From positions 1,488,001 to 1,552,000 of the forward strand of contig NZ_FRAM01000001.1 of assembly GCF_900142325.1 (NCBI RefSeq): 64,000 bases of DNA, read 5' to 3'. Below, in pieces: positions 16,909 through 26,342 of this stretch. The notes beneath the pieces were generated by a model. The model did no database searches and was not told the origin of the DNA. It worked only from the letters and a program-made list of their open reading frames with translations. Numbering within the stretch: position 1 is the stretch's first letter; every line of letters begins with the position of its first letter. The translations under genes and the position numbers were made by a program. This stretch comes from Epilithonimonas mollis (GTDB lineage: Bacteria; Bacteroidota; Bacteroidia; Flavobacteriales; Weeksellaceae).

Positions 16909-18303
16909 ATGAGTTTCAGAATCGAAAAAGACACGATGGGCGAAGTGCAGGTACCCGCTGATAAGTTTTGGGGTGCGCAGACAGAGCGTTCCAGGAATAA
17001 TTTCAAAATCGGACCGGAAGGAAGTATGCCTCGCGAAATCATCGATGCATTTGCTTACCTGAAAAAAGCAGCAGCTTACACCAATGCCGAACTGGGCGTT
17101 CTTGATAATGAAAAAAGAGACCTGATCGGGAAAGTATGTGAAGAAATCCTTGAAGGAAAACTGTACGATCAGTTTCCGTTGGTTATCTGGCAAACCGGCT
17201 CCGGAACACAGTCCAACATGAATGTGAATGAAGTGGTTGCCAACAGATCGCACGTTTTGAAAGGCGGAAAGCTTGGAGAAAAAACATGGATCCATCCCAA
17301 TGATGATGTGAACAAATCTCAGTCTTCCAATGACACTTATCCAACGGCAATGCACATCGCGGCTTACACGAAAGTGGTGAAAGAAACTTTGCCTGCTTTG
17401 GAAAAATTAAGAAATACGCTGGACGAAAAAGCGAAGAAATTCCAGAATATTGTAAAAATCGGGAGAACACACCTGATGGATGCCACGCCGTTGACTTTGG
17501 GCCAGGAATTTTCCGGTTATGTAGCGCAGTTGGATTATGCAAAAAAAGCCATCAACAATACGCTTGACCATCTGAAAGAGTTGGCTCTTGGCGGAACGGC
17601 GGTTGGAACAGGACTGAACACGCCGCAAGGCTATGATGTTCTGGTGGCAAAATACATTGCAGATTTCACAGGGTTGCCATTCGTAACAGCGCCCAATAAA
17701 TTTGAAGCTTTGGCGGCGCATGACGGAATTGTAGAAACTCACGGCGCACTGAAGCAATTGGCCGTTTCACTTTATAAAATTGCTCAGGATATCAGATTAT
17801 TGGCTTCCGGCCCACGTTCCGGAATCGGTGAAATCCACATCCCTGAAAATGAGCCAGGTTCTTCTATCATGCCAGGGAAAGTGAATCCAACTCAGAACGA
17901 AGCCATGACAATGGTTTGCGCACAAGTTCTTGGAAACGACACTACAATCTCTTTCGCAGGAACACAAGGAAATTACGAACTGAATGTTTTCAAACCGGTT
18001 ATGGCGGCGAACTTCCTGCAGTCTGCACAGTTATTGGCGGATGCGATGATTTCTTTCAATGACCATTGTGCTGTTGGAATTGAGCCGAATAAACCGAGAA
18101 TCAAAGAATTGGTTGACAAATCTCTGATGTTGGTAACTGCGCTTAACACCCACATCGGTTACGAAAATGCGGCAAAAATCGCTAAAACAGCTCACAAAAA
18201 CGGTACAACTCTGAAAGAAGAAGCCATCAATCTTGGATTGTTAACATCCGAGCAATTTGATGAGTGGGTTAAACCTGAAGATATGGTGGGTAGCCTGAAG
18301 TAG
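16909..18303 (+). CDS. fumC: Class II fumarate hydratase
   Basis: This 464-residue cytoplasmic enzyme of the aspartase/fumarase superfamily interconverts fumarate and malate in the TCA cycle without an iron-sulfur cluster. The family signature [16 protein letters not shown] lies near residues 315-330. Other conserved blocks are [17 protein letters not shown] (about 102-118) and [14 protein letters not shown] (about 130-143). I placed the start at ATG 16909 ([16 protein letters not shown]) because the open frame upstream to 16819 is made of repeat copy C. The gene is closed by a strong terminator. Confidence 0.95.
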   Translation: MSFRIEKDTMGEVQVPADKFWGAQTERSRNNFKIGPEGSMPREIIDAFAYLKKAAAYTNAELGVLDNEKRDLIGKVCEEILEGKLYDQFPLVIWQTGSGTQSNMNVNEVVANRSHVLKGGKLGEKTWIHPNDDVNKSQSSNDTYPTAMHIAAYTKVVKETLPALEKLRNTLDEKAKKFQNIVKIGRTHLMDATPLTLGQEFSGYVAQLDYAKKAINNTLDHLKELALGGTAVGTGLNTPQGYDVLVAKYIADFTGLPFVTAPNKFEALAAHDGIVETHGALKQLAVSLYKIAQDIRLLASGPRSGIGEIHIPENEPGSSIMPGKVNPTQNEAMTMVCAQVLGNDTTISFAGTQGNYELNVFKPVMAANFLQSAQLLADAMISFNDHCAVGIEPNKPRIKELVDKSLMLVTALNTHIGYENAAKIAKTAHKNGTTLKEEAINLGLLTSEQFDEWVKPEDMVGSLK

Positions 18304-18340
18304 ATGCTAGTTCTTAAATTAGATTTTTGACTATTAAAAA

Positions 18341-18364
18341 AGCCTCATAATTCTGAGGCTTTTT
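18341..18364. terminator. Bidirectional terminator, fumC / ABC ATPase
   Basis: AGCCTCA (18341-18347) pairs with TGAGGCT (18354-18360), with A-rich sequence before and a T tract after. It lies between the convergent fumC and the ABC ATPase gene. Confidence 0.85.
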
Positions 18365-18380
18365 ACATTTTATTAATTGA

Positions 18381-19091
18381 TTATTTAACAGAAACCTGGT
18401 CTGCAAAATATTGTTCCAAATCTTTTAATGTTTCTGGGGACGTTTGAATATCTCTTACCAATTCGCCTTTGTTGATGACTACGATTCTTTCGCAAACTTC
18501 TGTGGTGTGAGCCAAATCGTGACTGGAAATCAGGAATGTGGAATCTGAGTTTTGTGACCAATCTTTGATAAGGTTTTTCAGTTTGATTTGTGTTGAAGGG
18601 TCAAGGTTGGCAAAAGGTTCATCCAGAATAATAATCGCCGGCGTTCCGATTAATGCGCCGATGATTCCGACTTTTTTCATATTTCCTTTGGAAAGATCAC
18701 GGATATATTTTTTCGCATTCAGGATTTCTCCGTTGAAGAAATCGGTAAAGTTTTTAAGAAATTCATCCACATTGGCTTTACTTTGTCCTCTTAGTTCTCC
18801 TAAAAAATAAAAATATTCTTCCGGAGTTAGATAGCCAATCAGAAAAGTTTCATCGATAAAAGCACCGACTTTGTTTTTCCAGTTCTCGGACTCATTGACT
18901 TTTTCTCCGTCGATGGAAACATAGCCTGTGCTTGGCTCTATCAGATCGAGAATCAGACTGAACAACGTGGTTTTTCCCGCACCGTTGTTCCCGACCAAAC
19001 CAATGGTTTGCCCTTTTTGGAAATCCAGGTTTTCTATGGATAAGACTTTTTTGGTTTCATAAACTTTGGAAAGGTTATTTATTGTTATCAT
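18381..19091 (-). CDS. ABC transporter ATP-binding protein
   Basis: This 236-residue protein is a complete ABC nucleotide-binding subunit. Walker A is GNNGAGKTT near residues 34-42, the signature region is LSKGNMKKVGIIG near 137-149, Walker B with the catalytic glutamate is AIIILDEPFANLD near 156-168, and the switch histidine is in ISSHD near 192. It resembles the one-ATPase exporters of the CcmA/NatA type. The membrane partner is very likely the DUF5687 protein encoded upstream on the same strand, 148 bases away with a repeat between them. The substrate is unknown. Confidence 0.9.
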   Translation of the reverse strand: MITINNLSKVYETKKVLSIENLDFQKGQTIGLVGNNGAGKTTLFSLILDLIEPSTGYVSIDGEKVNESENWKNKVGAFIDETFLIGYLTPEEYFYFLGELRGQSKANVDEFLKNFTDFFNGEILNAKKYIRDLSKGNMKKVGIIGALIGTPAIIILDEPFANLDPSTQIKLKNLIKDWSQNSDSTFLISSHDLAHTTEVCERIVVINKGELVRDIQTSPETLKDLEQYFADQVSVK

Positions 19092-19148
19092 TTTATTGAG
19101 GTATTAGATGTTAGTATTTAGGTATTAGTTTTTTACGTTGAATTGCAT

Positions 19149-19236
19149 GCAGCCCGGCTTGAGCGGAAATCCTTTTTGTTTTTTTGCTAAAAAATAAAAA
19201 GATTGGGAGCGGAAGACGGAAATAGCTGCCCAAATT
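19149..19236 (-). repeat. Dispersed hairpin repeat, copy B (inside ABC operon)
   Basis: On the minus strand it begins AATTTGGGCAGCTATTTCCG and ends with AAAAAGGATTTCC and CGCTCAAGCCGGGCTGC, matching copy A at both ends. The centre is A/T-only and lacks the CATAGCCTC segment of copies A and C. It sits in the gap between the permease-like gene and the ATPase gene of one transporter. Confidence 0.75.
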
Positions 19237-19239
19237 ATT

Positions 19240-20703
19240 TTAATTTCCTTTGAAGGCCTTTATGGTTGAGTATTTTTCTTTTTTATATAATTTGACAATG
19301 AAATCGAAGAATTTTTCTCTTAGGAAAAAGCCAATCAATCCTAAAACACCCAAACTCGCCACAGCTGCTGTTGTTCCGAAAAAATATTTGGAAACGCCGA
19401 AAACTGCCATTGGCAAAACCATCTGTGGCAAAAGAAGAAGAATGTTTTTGAAGCTGAAATTATTTTTCTTACCTAATGTTTTTCCTCTCGCATTCAGGTC
19501 AATCGGGTTTTTGTTAAATGCGCCCGATAACAAAACGACCTGAGAATTGACACCGACATTGTAAAGACCAGCCGCCAGAAACGTGAAATACAAATCCCAA
19601 CTCACAAATGCATATCCGACTGCCAAAACCATACTCACAGCCACAGCACTCACAATCATCCACCATTTGGCTTTCAGATATTCTTTGTAAGGAACGTTCA
19701 GCGTCATCATCAGCGGGTAGTAGGAACTGTCAAAAGACGGGACACGCTGACCAAACAAAAACAAAAAACCTCCGGTCACAAAAAGCCCCATAAACAGTTG
19801 CATATAAGCTGTTTTATAAGTCGGAGAACTAAACAGGAGCAAACCATAAAACAGAAAGAAAAAGCTTCCTATTGCGATAGATTTTGCCGCTTTGCTTCGT
19901 TTGATCATCCGGATATCGTTGTTGATGAACGTTCCAAGAACACCATATTTATTAAGAAACTGAATGCTTTCTGTTTTCCCGACTTCCTGTTTCATTTCCA
20001 GGCCTTTGTCGAGATAGAAATTGCCCCTGATGTATCGTCTTGTGAAAACAAACCCGCCAGCCATAAATAAAACCGGAATAATGATAAGCCACCAATGTTG
20101 GTAGAATTGCATAAAAATGAGTTCGGAAAAATTCGATAACGAAATAATTTTGTAATAATCCAATCCCGCTGTCAAAACCAAAACCGCTCCGACAATCCAA
20201 ACGACAATATCTTTTCCGTTCAATAAAATATTGAGAAAATTACTACAGAAAACGAGAATAATAATCGCAAAAATCCAGGAAAAACTTCCGGCTGTTGAAT
20301 AACCATTATACAGCAAAATCCCTAAAAGCGGAATGTAAATGAAAAGTCCGCCCCAACTGAAAAAAGATGTAAAAGTCTTACTGATCATATAATTGACCAG
20401 CGTATTTTTACTGATGTTCATTGTCAGAAATGGCTTGATATTCTGAGTCGGCATCTGCTGAAAAAAGTATCGCAGGAACAGATCTGCCACCAACCAGTAA
20501 ACTAAGAATTTGCTCATAAAAGGCAATGGATCGGCATGTAGTTCTTTTTTCGGAAAGTAAAAAGCGCCAAAAGCAATGAAGACAAATACCGCCAGCATAT
20601 ACAACATTCCCAAGAGCTGGAAAATCTTAACGACGATATTCGCCGCCAAAGAACTGGACCTGAAAAAACTTTTGAATTCTAACCTGATAAATCGTTGCAG
20701 CAT
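19240..20703 (-). CDS. DUF5687 family ABC-type membrane protein
   Basis: This 487-residue integral membrane protein matches DUF5687. It has about eleven hydrophobic segments, the first at residues 25-50 (after FKSFFRSSSLAANIVVKIFQ) and the last near 450-470 before a lysine-rich tail. A soluble part near 225-260 separates two halves. Such proteins are thought to be permease subunits paired with a separate ATPase, and the ATPase gene follows downstream on the same strand, so the pair likely forms one exporter. The cargo cannot be told from the sequence. It is divergent from dnaB. Confidence 0.85.
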   Translation of the reverse strand: MLQRFIRLEFKSFFRSSSLAANIVVKIFQLLGMLYMLAVFVFIAFGAFYFPKKELHADPLPFMSKFLVYWLVADLFLRYFFQQMPTQNIKPFLTMNISKNTLVNYMISKTFTSFFSWGGLFIYIPLLGILLYNGYSTAGSFSWIFAIIILVFCSNFLNILLNGKDIVVWIVGAVLVLTAGLDYYKIISLSNFSELIFMQFYQHWWLIIIPVLFMAGGFVFTRRYIRGNFYLDKGLEMKQEVGKTESIQFLNKYGVLGTFINNDIRMIKRSKAAKSIAIGSFFFLFYGLLLFSSPTYKTAYMQLFMGLFVTGGFLFLFGQRVPSFDSSYYPLMMTLNVPYKEYLKAKWWMIVSAVAVSMVLAVGYAFVSWDLYFTFLAAGLYNVGVNSQVVLLSGAFNKNPIDLNARGKTLGKKNNFSFKNILLLLPQMVLPMAVFGVSKYFFGTTAAVASLGVLGLIGFFLREKFFDFIVKLYKKEKYSTIKAFKGN

Positions 20704-20875
20704 AAAGATTTCTTTTTTTGTTAATTTAATGAAATTTAGAATTTGCCAATATTTCTATATATTAAGTTCGGTTTTCTATAAAAATGTTACAATAATATTT
20801 GTTTTATTAACATTCTGAGTGGATAAATGTGGATTGTTTGCGTATAACTAAAATGCTGAAAAGTCATAAAAATTC

Positions 20876-20883
20876 TATCTTTG
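20876..20883 (+). promoter_or_regulatory. -7 box touching the dnaB start codon
   Basis: TATCTTTG is an exact TAnnTTTG match that ends four bases before the dnaB ATG at 20888. The expected transcription start falls at or within two bases of the start codon, which implies a leaderless mRNA. Confidence 0.6.
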
Positions 20884-20887
20884 TACA

Positions 20888-22462
20888 ATGGCAGAAAAGG
20901 ATACATTATCGTCTTTGATTCACGGTAATTTTGCAAAGGAACTTTCTATTTCGGATGGCAAAATGCCTCCCAATGCATTGGATTTTGAGAAAATTGTGAT
21001 TGGAACTTTTTTGATAGACAGAAAAGGGCTCGATCATTCTATTGATCTGCTCACGCCGGATGTATTTTATGATCCGCGACATCAAACCATTTTCTCCGCC
21101 ATACTGAAACTGTATGAGAGCAACTCGCCCATCGACCTGATGACAGTGATACAGGATCTTAAAAAGAATGAAAAACTTAATCTTGCAGGTGGTGACCATT
21201 ACATTATCGATCTGACAATGGGTGTAAGTTCTTCCGCCCACATCGAATATCATGTGCGTGTGATCCTGGAAAAATTCATCCTTCGTTCCCTGATCAATGT
21301 TTCTGCAAATGTCATTGACAGTTCTTACAAAGAAACGACCGACGTTTTTGAATTATTGGATAAAGCAGAACAATCGTTTTTTGAAATCACCAACGGAACC
21401 ATAAAAAAGGGCTTCGATACTGCCAACTCATTGGTGAAAGAAGCGATTGACAAGATCAAATCATTAAAGGACAAAGAGGGCTTATCCGGGATTCCGTCCG
21501 GATTCTCTGCATTAGACAAGGAGACCGGCGGCTGGCAAAACTCCGACCTCATCATCATTGCTGCAAGACCGGCGATGGGGAAAACAGCTTTCATCCTATC
21601 AATGGCAAGAAACATCTGCGTAGATCACAATATTCCGATGGCGCTGTTCTCTCTGGAGATGGCTTCTGTACAGCTGATCACAAGGATGATCTCATCAGAA
21701 ACCGGTATTTCATCAGAGAAACTGAGAAAAGGCCAAATGGCTGATGAAGAATGGCAAAGGCTTTTTACCAACGTTTCTGCTTTGGAAAATGCACCACTTT
21801 ATATTGATGAAACTCCATCTCTTTCCATCTTCGATTTCCGCGCGAAGTGCAGACGGCTTGTTATGCAGCACGGGGTGAAGATCATCATGGTTGATTATCT
21901 CCAGTTGATGACGGCTAATTCCGGGAAAGGTGCCGGCAACCGTGAGCAGGAGATTGCAATGATCTCGAGATCCTTAAAAGCTATAGCAAAAGAGCTGAAT
22001 GTTCCTGTGATCGCATTGTCCCAGTTATCCAGAAGTGTGGAAACAAGACCAGGAAAAAGACCGATGCTGTCTGACCTACGGGAATCCGGAGCAATCGAGC
22101 AGGATGCCGATATCGTGTCTTTCATCTTCCGACCAGAATATTATAAGATTGCTGTTTGGGATAATGATGAAGAAGGCGCAGAAACCAGCACAGAAAACCA
22201 GGCGGAGATTATCATTGCCAAGCACAGAAATGGTGCTACAGCTGACGTAAGATTAGCATTCCATAAGAATATTGGTAAGTTTGCCGACCTTGGAACCAAC
22301 TATGACTATACGCCTTCCAGCTTCGGGCAGAAAGATGAACCGTCGGGCTTTGACAAGATCAACTTCACCATCGATCCGGGCGCTGCGTTTGGGCTTCCTA
22401 ATAACAATCAGGTTTCCGGCTCTGCCATGAATAATGACGACGACGATGATATGCCGTTTTAA
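20888..22462 (+). CDS. dnaB: Replicative DNA helicase
   Basis: This 524-residue protein is the hexameric DnaB helicase that unwinds DNA at the replication fork. The N-terminal helical domain (about residues 20-125, APPNALDFEKIVIGTFL-like, here MPPNALDFEKIVIG) is followed by the RecA-like motor. Walker A is ARPAMGKTAF near residues 227-236, Walker B is IIMVDYLQLM near 329-338, and ALSQLSRSVE with RESGAIEQDADIV lies near 375-410. The C-terminus ends in an acidic DDDDDMPF stretch. No intein is present. rnhA follows nine bases downstream, so these replication genes share a transcript. Confidence 0.97.
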   Translation: MAEKDTLSSLIHGNFAKELSISDGKMPPNALDFEKIVIGTFLIDRKGLDHSIDLLTPDVFYDPRHQTIFSAILKLYESNSPIDLMTVIQDLKKNEKLNLAGGDHYIIDLTMGVSSSAHIEYHVRVILEKFILRSLINVSANVIDSSYKETTDVFELLDKAEQSFFEITNGTIKKGFDTANSLVKEAIDKIKSLKDKEGLSGIPSGFSALDKETGGWQNSDLIIIAARPAMGKTAFILSMARNICVDHNIPMALFSLEMASVQLITRMISSETGISSEKLRKGQMADEEWQRLFTNVSALENAPLYIDETPSLSIFDFRAKCRRLVMQHGVKIIMVDYLQLMTANSGKGAGNREQEIAMISRSLKAIAKELNVPVIALSQLSRSVETRPGKRPMLSDLRESGAIEQDADIVSFIFRPEYYKIAVWDNDEEGAETSTENQAEIIIAKHRNGATADVRLAFHKNIGKFADLGTNYDYTPSSFGQKDEPSGFDKINFTIDPGAAFGLPNNNQVSGSAMNNDDDDDMPF

Positions 22463-22471
22463 ATAATTGTT

Positions 22472-22954
22472 TTGAGTTTAAAAGTCGAAATCTTCACAGA
22501 TGGTGCCTGCAGTGGAAATCCCGGACCGGGCGGTTATGGAATCCTGATGCGTGTTCCCGAAAAAAATTATCAGAAAACTTACTCCAAAGGTTTTCGAAAG
22601 ACCACCAATAACCGGATGGAACTGATGGCCGTGATTGTAGCGCTCAGCAATTTAAAAACTTCTGATAACGATGTACATATCTATACCGACAGCAAATATG
22701 TTGCAGATGCTATCAACCAAAAATGGATCTACGGATGGATAAAACGTGGCTGGAAAAATGTTAAAAACCCCGATCTGTGGCAAGCGTTTTACAAATTATA
22801 TCAACTTCACAATCCTAAATTCCACTGGATCAAAGGTCATGCAGGACATCCCGAAAACGAAATCTGTGACCAGCTGGCTGTTGCTGCTTCGAAATCTGAC
22901 AACCTGGCTATTGATGCTTTTTTTGAGAATCAGAATGATGGCGGAATGTTCTAA
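22472..22954 (+). CDS. rnhA: Ribonuclease HI
   Basis: This 160-residue enzyme cleaves the RNA strand of RNA-DNA hybrids. All four catalytic acidic residues are visible: D10 in FTDGACSGNPGPGGYG, E50 in NNRMELMAV, D73 in YTDSKYV and D133 in ENEICDQLA; the active-site histidine is in GHAGHPEN. The start must be the TTG at 22472, because the first in-frame ATG (residue 26) would remove D10. It follows dnaB by nine bases. Its stop codon overlaps the stop codon of the convergent comM. Confidence 0.95.
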   Translation: MSLKVEIFTDGACSGNPGPGGYGILMRVPEKNYQKTYSKGFRKTTNNRMELMAVIVALSNLKTSDNDVHIYTDSKYVADAINQKWIYGWIKRGWKNVKNPDLWQAFYKLYQLHNPKFHWIKGHAGHPENEICDQLAVAASKSDNLAIDAFFENQNDGGMF

Positions 22955-24483
22955 GCATTCCAAAAATCCCGGTCAAGGCTTCTATATTGTATCGCTTCCG
23001 AGATATGGTCGCCCTGTATCTTCTCAGAGCTTTCCAGATCGGCGATTGTTCTGGCTACCTTTAGGATTCTGTCATAGGCTCTTGCAGATAGATTGAGCTT
23101 CAGCATGGCAGTTTTTATAAGTTGCTGGGAATCATCTTCCAGTTCACAATATTTTTCAATTTCTTTTGGCCCCATCTGGGCATTGTAATTGATTTCAAGG
23201 TCACTGTATCGTTCTGTCTGGATATTTCTGGCGGTCATTACTCTTCTTCTGATGCTTTCGCTGCTTTCTCCTTTTCGTTTTTCTGCCAGTTGCTCATACT
23301 CCACTTTGGATACTTCTATGTGGATATCGATTCTGTCCAGCAGTGGTCCTGATAATTTATTCATATAGCGCTGCATTTCCAATGCTGATGAAGTATTGTT
23401 AGGATCATCCGGGAAATAGCCGCTCGGACTTGGGTTCATACTTGCGACCAGCATAAAGCTTGCAGGATATTCTATAGTGAACTTTGCCCTTGAAATTGTT
23501 ACTACACGATCTTCCAGCGGCTGTCTCATTACTTCCAGAACTGCTCTTTTGAACTCCGGCATCTCATCCAGAAACAAAACTCCATTATGCGCCAGGGAAA
23601 TCTCTCCCGGTTGAGGATAACTTCCGCCACCAACCAAAGCAACATCCGAAATGGTATGATGTGGCGACCGGAAAGGACGAATCGTCATCAATGATGTTTC
23701 TGTTCCCATTTTTCCTGCCACGGAATGGATCTTCGTAGTTTCTAAAGCTTCTTTGAGACTGAGTGGCGGAAGAATACTCGGGAGACGTTTAGCAATCATT
23801 GTTTTGCCACTTCCGGGAGATCCTATAAGAATGATATTATGGCCGCCTGCTGCTGCGACTTCCATCGCCCGTTTTGCAGCTTCTTGTCCCTTAACCTCAT
23901 CGAAGTCAAAAGGAAAATGATCTACCTTATCCTGAAATTCTTTTCTGGTGTCAATCTCAAACCTGGTTAATGGCAAATCTTCATTAAAAAAATCTATAAC
24001 CTCTTTGATATTCTCCACACCATAGACATCCAGATTATTAACAATAGCCGCTTCTCTTGCATTTTGTCTGGGCAGGATAATACCTTTGAAACCCATCTCC
24101 CTTGCTTTTATGGCAATTGGAAGCACACCTTTTATAGGCTGTAATCCCCCGTCCAGAGACAATTCTCCCATGATGATGTACTCTGATAATTGTTCAGCTG
24201 TAATCAGATCCGATGCCGCCAGAATCCCCAAACCAATGCTCATGTCATAAGATGAACCTTCTTTTCTGAGATCAGCTGGCGCCATATTGATAGTTATCTT
24301 CTTACCCGGAATTTTAAAACCTGAGTTCTTGAGCGCTGCCGAAATTCTGTAGCTGCTTTCTTTGATGGCATTATCCGGCAATCCCACTAGATGATAGCCG
24401 ACGCCTTGATCTACATTGACTTCTATAGTGATGATCTGTGCAGAAACACCATGGATAGCTGCACCATAAACTTTAACCAGCAT
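22951..24483 (-). CDS. comM: YifB/ComM family Mg-chelatase-like AAA+ ATPase
   Basis: From ATG 24483 the protein has 510 residues. An N-terminal Lon-protease-like domain (about 1-170, QGVGYHLVGLPDNAIKES) is followed by a Mg-chelatase AAA+ module with Walker A GSPGSGKTM near 220 and Walker B VLFLDEMPEF near 300, and a C-terminal helical domain with SARAYDRILKVARTIADL. ComM acts as a branch-migration helicase in natural transformation in other bacteria; that role is not shown here. The longer open frame to 24543 runs through the manC terminator, so I reject those extra 20 residues. Confidence 0.92.
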   Translation of the reverse strand: MLVKVYGAAIHGVSAQIITIEVNVDQGVGYHLVGLPDNAIKESSYRISAALKNSGFKIPGKKITINMAPADLRKEGSSYDMSIGLGILAASDLITAEQLSEYIIMGELSLDGGLQPIKGVLPIAIKAREMGFKGIILPRQNAREAAIVNNLDVYGVENIKEVIDFFNEDLPLTRFEIDTRKEFQDKVDHFPFDFDEVKGQEAAKRAMEVAAAGGHNIILIGSPGSGKTMIAKRLPSILPPLSLKEALETTKIHSVAGKMGTETSLMTIRPFRSPHHTISDVALVGGGSYPQPGEISLAHNGVLFLDEMPEFKRAVLEVMRQPLEDRVVTISRAKFTIEYPASFMLVASMNPSPSGYFPDDPNNTSSALEMQRYMNKLSGPLLDRIDIHIEVSKVEYEQLAEKRKGESSESIRRRVMTARNIQTERYSDLEINYNAQMGPKEIEKYCELEDDSQQLIKTAMLKLNLSARAYDRILKVARTIADLESSEKIQGDHISEAIQYRSLDRDFWNA

Positions 24484-24509
24484 TTGTGTTTTATTTGGAC
24501 TTAAAATTA

Positions 24510-24541
24510 AAAAAACTCTTTGAAAAATAATCAAAGAGTTC
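24510..24541 (-). terminator. manC terminator
   Basis: AACTCTTTGA (24514-24523) pairs perfectly with TCAAAGAGTT (24531-24540) around a seven-base loop. On the minus strand it is followed by a long T tract, placing it after manC and before comM. Confidence 0.85.
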
Positions 24542-24567
24542 ATAATATTTTATTCGCAGGGCAGATA

Positions 24568-25650
24568 TTACATAAATCTTTCCCCTTTTTTAAGATTTTT
24601 AAGATCCAAAACATAATCTTTTATGAGCTGGTCATTTTCTCTTGGACAGATCAGGAGTGCTTTTTCCGTATCTACAATAATATAATTTTTTAATCCGTCG
24701 ATAACTGCCACTTTGTTTTGATTCTTTATCCTTATAACATTCCCTTTAGAATTGTAAGTCAGTACATTTTTGGAATTAACAGCGTTATTATCATCATTTT
24801 TGTCGGCATTCGTGTAAACGGATGTCCAGGTGCCAAGATCACTCCAGCCAAGGTTTGCAGGAATTACATAGACATTATTTGCTTTTTCCAGGATTCCGTT
24901 ATCAATGGATATTTTGCTTACTGTCGGATAGATGACATCCATACTTTCTTTTTCGGATTCACTATTATACTCGCATGTATTGAACTGGTTTGTCATCTCC
25001 GGCAAGTATCTTTTGAATGCTTTCAGAATACTTTTTACACTCCAAATAAAAATCCCGGCGTTCCAAAGGAAATCTCCGGATTCTATAAAGCTTTTTGCAA
25101 TTTCCAGATCCGGTTTTTCAGTAAAGGTTTTTACCTTGGAATAGTTTTCGTTCTTTTCCTGGATGAACTGTATGTATCCATAACCGGTGTCGGGTCTTGT
25201 CGGTGTTATGCCAAGTGTAATCAGGTAATCATTTTTTGAAACAATATCAAGAGCAAGTCCGATTTTCTCAAGAAATATTTTTTCTTTCATGATCAGGTGA
25301 TCCGCAGGCATTACAATGATATTGGCATTAGGATTTGTATTTTCTATTTTCTTTGCCATATAAAGGTTGCAGGCCGATGTATTTTTCATAGCCGGCTCAC
25401 CCACAATATTATTGGCAGGGATTTCCGGCAATTGTTGTTGCGATAGCTCTACATACTCCTGATTTGTGATGACATATATATTCTCAGCAGGGATCAGCTG
25501 GCTGATCCTGTCAAAAGTCTGCTGGATCATCGTTCTCCCCGTCCCCAGTATATCGTGAAATTGCTTTGGAAATTTTTGTGTACTCATCGGCCAAAATCGG
25601 CTTCCGATACCACCCGCCATTATTACGCAATAATTATTATTTTTCTCCAT
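24568..25650 (-). CDS. manC: Mannose-1-phosphate guanylyltransferase
   Basis: This 360-residue cytoplasmic enzyme makes GDP-mannose from mannose-1-phosphate and GTP, a precursor for glycans and GDP-fucose. The nucleotidyltransferase signature MAGGIGSRFWPMSTQKFPKQ is at residues 11-30, the metal/sugar region VMPADHLI near 110, and TGYGYIQF with FTEKPD near 150-180. It is the short form without the C-terminal phosphomannose isomerase domain. The start codon directly follows the stop codon of the SprT-like gene with no gap, so translation is probably coupled. No sugar-nucleotide cluster surrounds it. Confidence 0.93.
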   Translation of the reverse strand: MEKNNNYCVIMAGGIGSRFWPMSTQKFPKQFHDILGTGRTMIQQTFDRISQLIPAENIYVITNQEYVELSQQQLPEIPANNIVGEPAMKNTSACNLYMAKKIENTNPNANIIVMPADHLIMKEKIFLEKIGLALDIVSKNDYLITLGITPTRPDTGYGYIQFIQEKNENYSKVKTFTEKPDLEIAKSFIESGDFLWNAGIFIWSVKSILKAFKRYLPEMTNQFNTCEYNSESEKESMDVIYPTVSKISIDNGILEKANNVYVIPANLGWSDLGTWTSVYTNADKNDDNNAVNSKNVLTYNSKGNVIRIKNQNKVAVIDGLKNYIIVDTEKALLICPRENDQLIKDYVLDLKNLKKGERFM

Positions 25651-26277
25651 CTATAATCTTTCCACTTTCGCCAAAGGGCGAAACATATATTTTTTTGAGT
25701 TATTCAAATTAATGCAAAGATATAACTTTTTCTTTTTTTCGAGGATCTCGTAGTTATCGCCTCTGTAGATAAATTTATCATTCGTTAATAAATCCTCAAT
25801 AAAAACAAAATTCTCGTCGGAATCTTTTATATGGAAATATCTAACAAGTTCAGGACTTGCCATGAAATTGGCTTTTGGATTTTTTAAAAATCTCAAAATA
25901 ATCGGTCTTAAATCATTGGTATAAATATCAATGCTCTCCAGCAACATCTCGCGGAAAGTGTCTTTCCATTCTTTTCCATGTGCGCTGATCCTGTTGCTGA
26001 ACTTTTCGAATGCAAGCATATGTGCCAGCTCATGCGTCAGAACAAAAAAGAACAGTTGCCTGTCCAGAGTAGAGTTTACTGTGATCTGATGAGACTTATC
26101 CTGCAATTTTCTGTAATCTCCCAATTTGCTGTTTCTGCCTTTCGTTATCCTGATATGAATCGTATAATCCCCAAACCACTTTTTGAGAAAAGGGAGCGTG
26201 TTTTCCGGAAGATATTGTTCTAAAACATTAATAGACATCTGCAAATCTGAATGATCAACAAAAATAATGTTATTCAT
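25651..26277 (-). CDS. SprT-like zinc metallopeptidase domain protein
   Basis: This 208-residue protein contains a zincin motif HELAH (about residues 80-84) in FFFVLTHELAHMLAFEKF, followed by HGKEW, which is the arrangement of the SprT family. Eukaryotic SPRTN proteases of this group cut DNA-protein crosslinks; the bacterial function is poorly known. No zinc-ribbon of cysteines is seen at the C-terminus, which instead has a YMFRPLAKVERL end. It lies directly upstream of manC on the same strand with no gap between them. Confidence 0.85.
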   Translation of the reverse strand: MNNIIFVDHSDLQMSINVLEQYLPENTLPFLKKWFGDYTIHIRITKGRNSKLGDYRKLQDKSHQITVNSTLDRQLFFFVLTHELAHMLAFEKFSNRISAHGKEWKDTFREMLLESIDIYTNDLRPIILRFLKNPKANFMASPELVRYFHIKDSDENFVFIEDLLTNDKFIYRGDNYEILEKKKKLYLCINLNNSKKYMFRPLAKVERL

Positions 26278-26342
26278 TATTTAAAACCTAATTTCCATAG
26301 ATTTTAGTCTTTTTTTTTTAAATTTCGGATAAATTGTAAAAT

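Noticed and set aside
24484-24543. A longer comM reading to 24543
   Set aside because: The extra codons run through the manC terminator hairpin; comM proteins begin MLVKVYG-like, at 24483.
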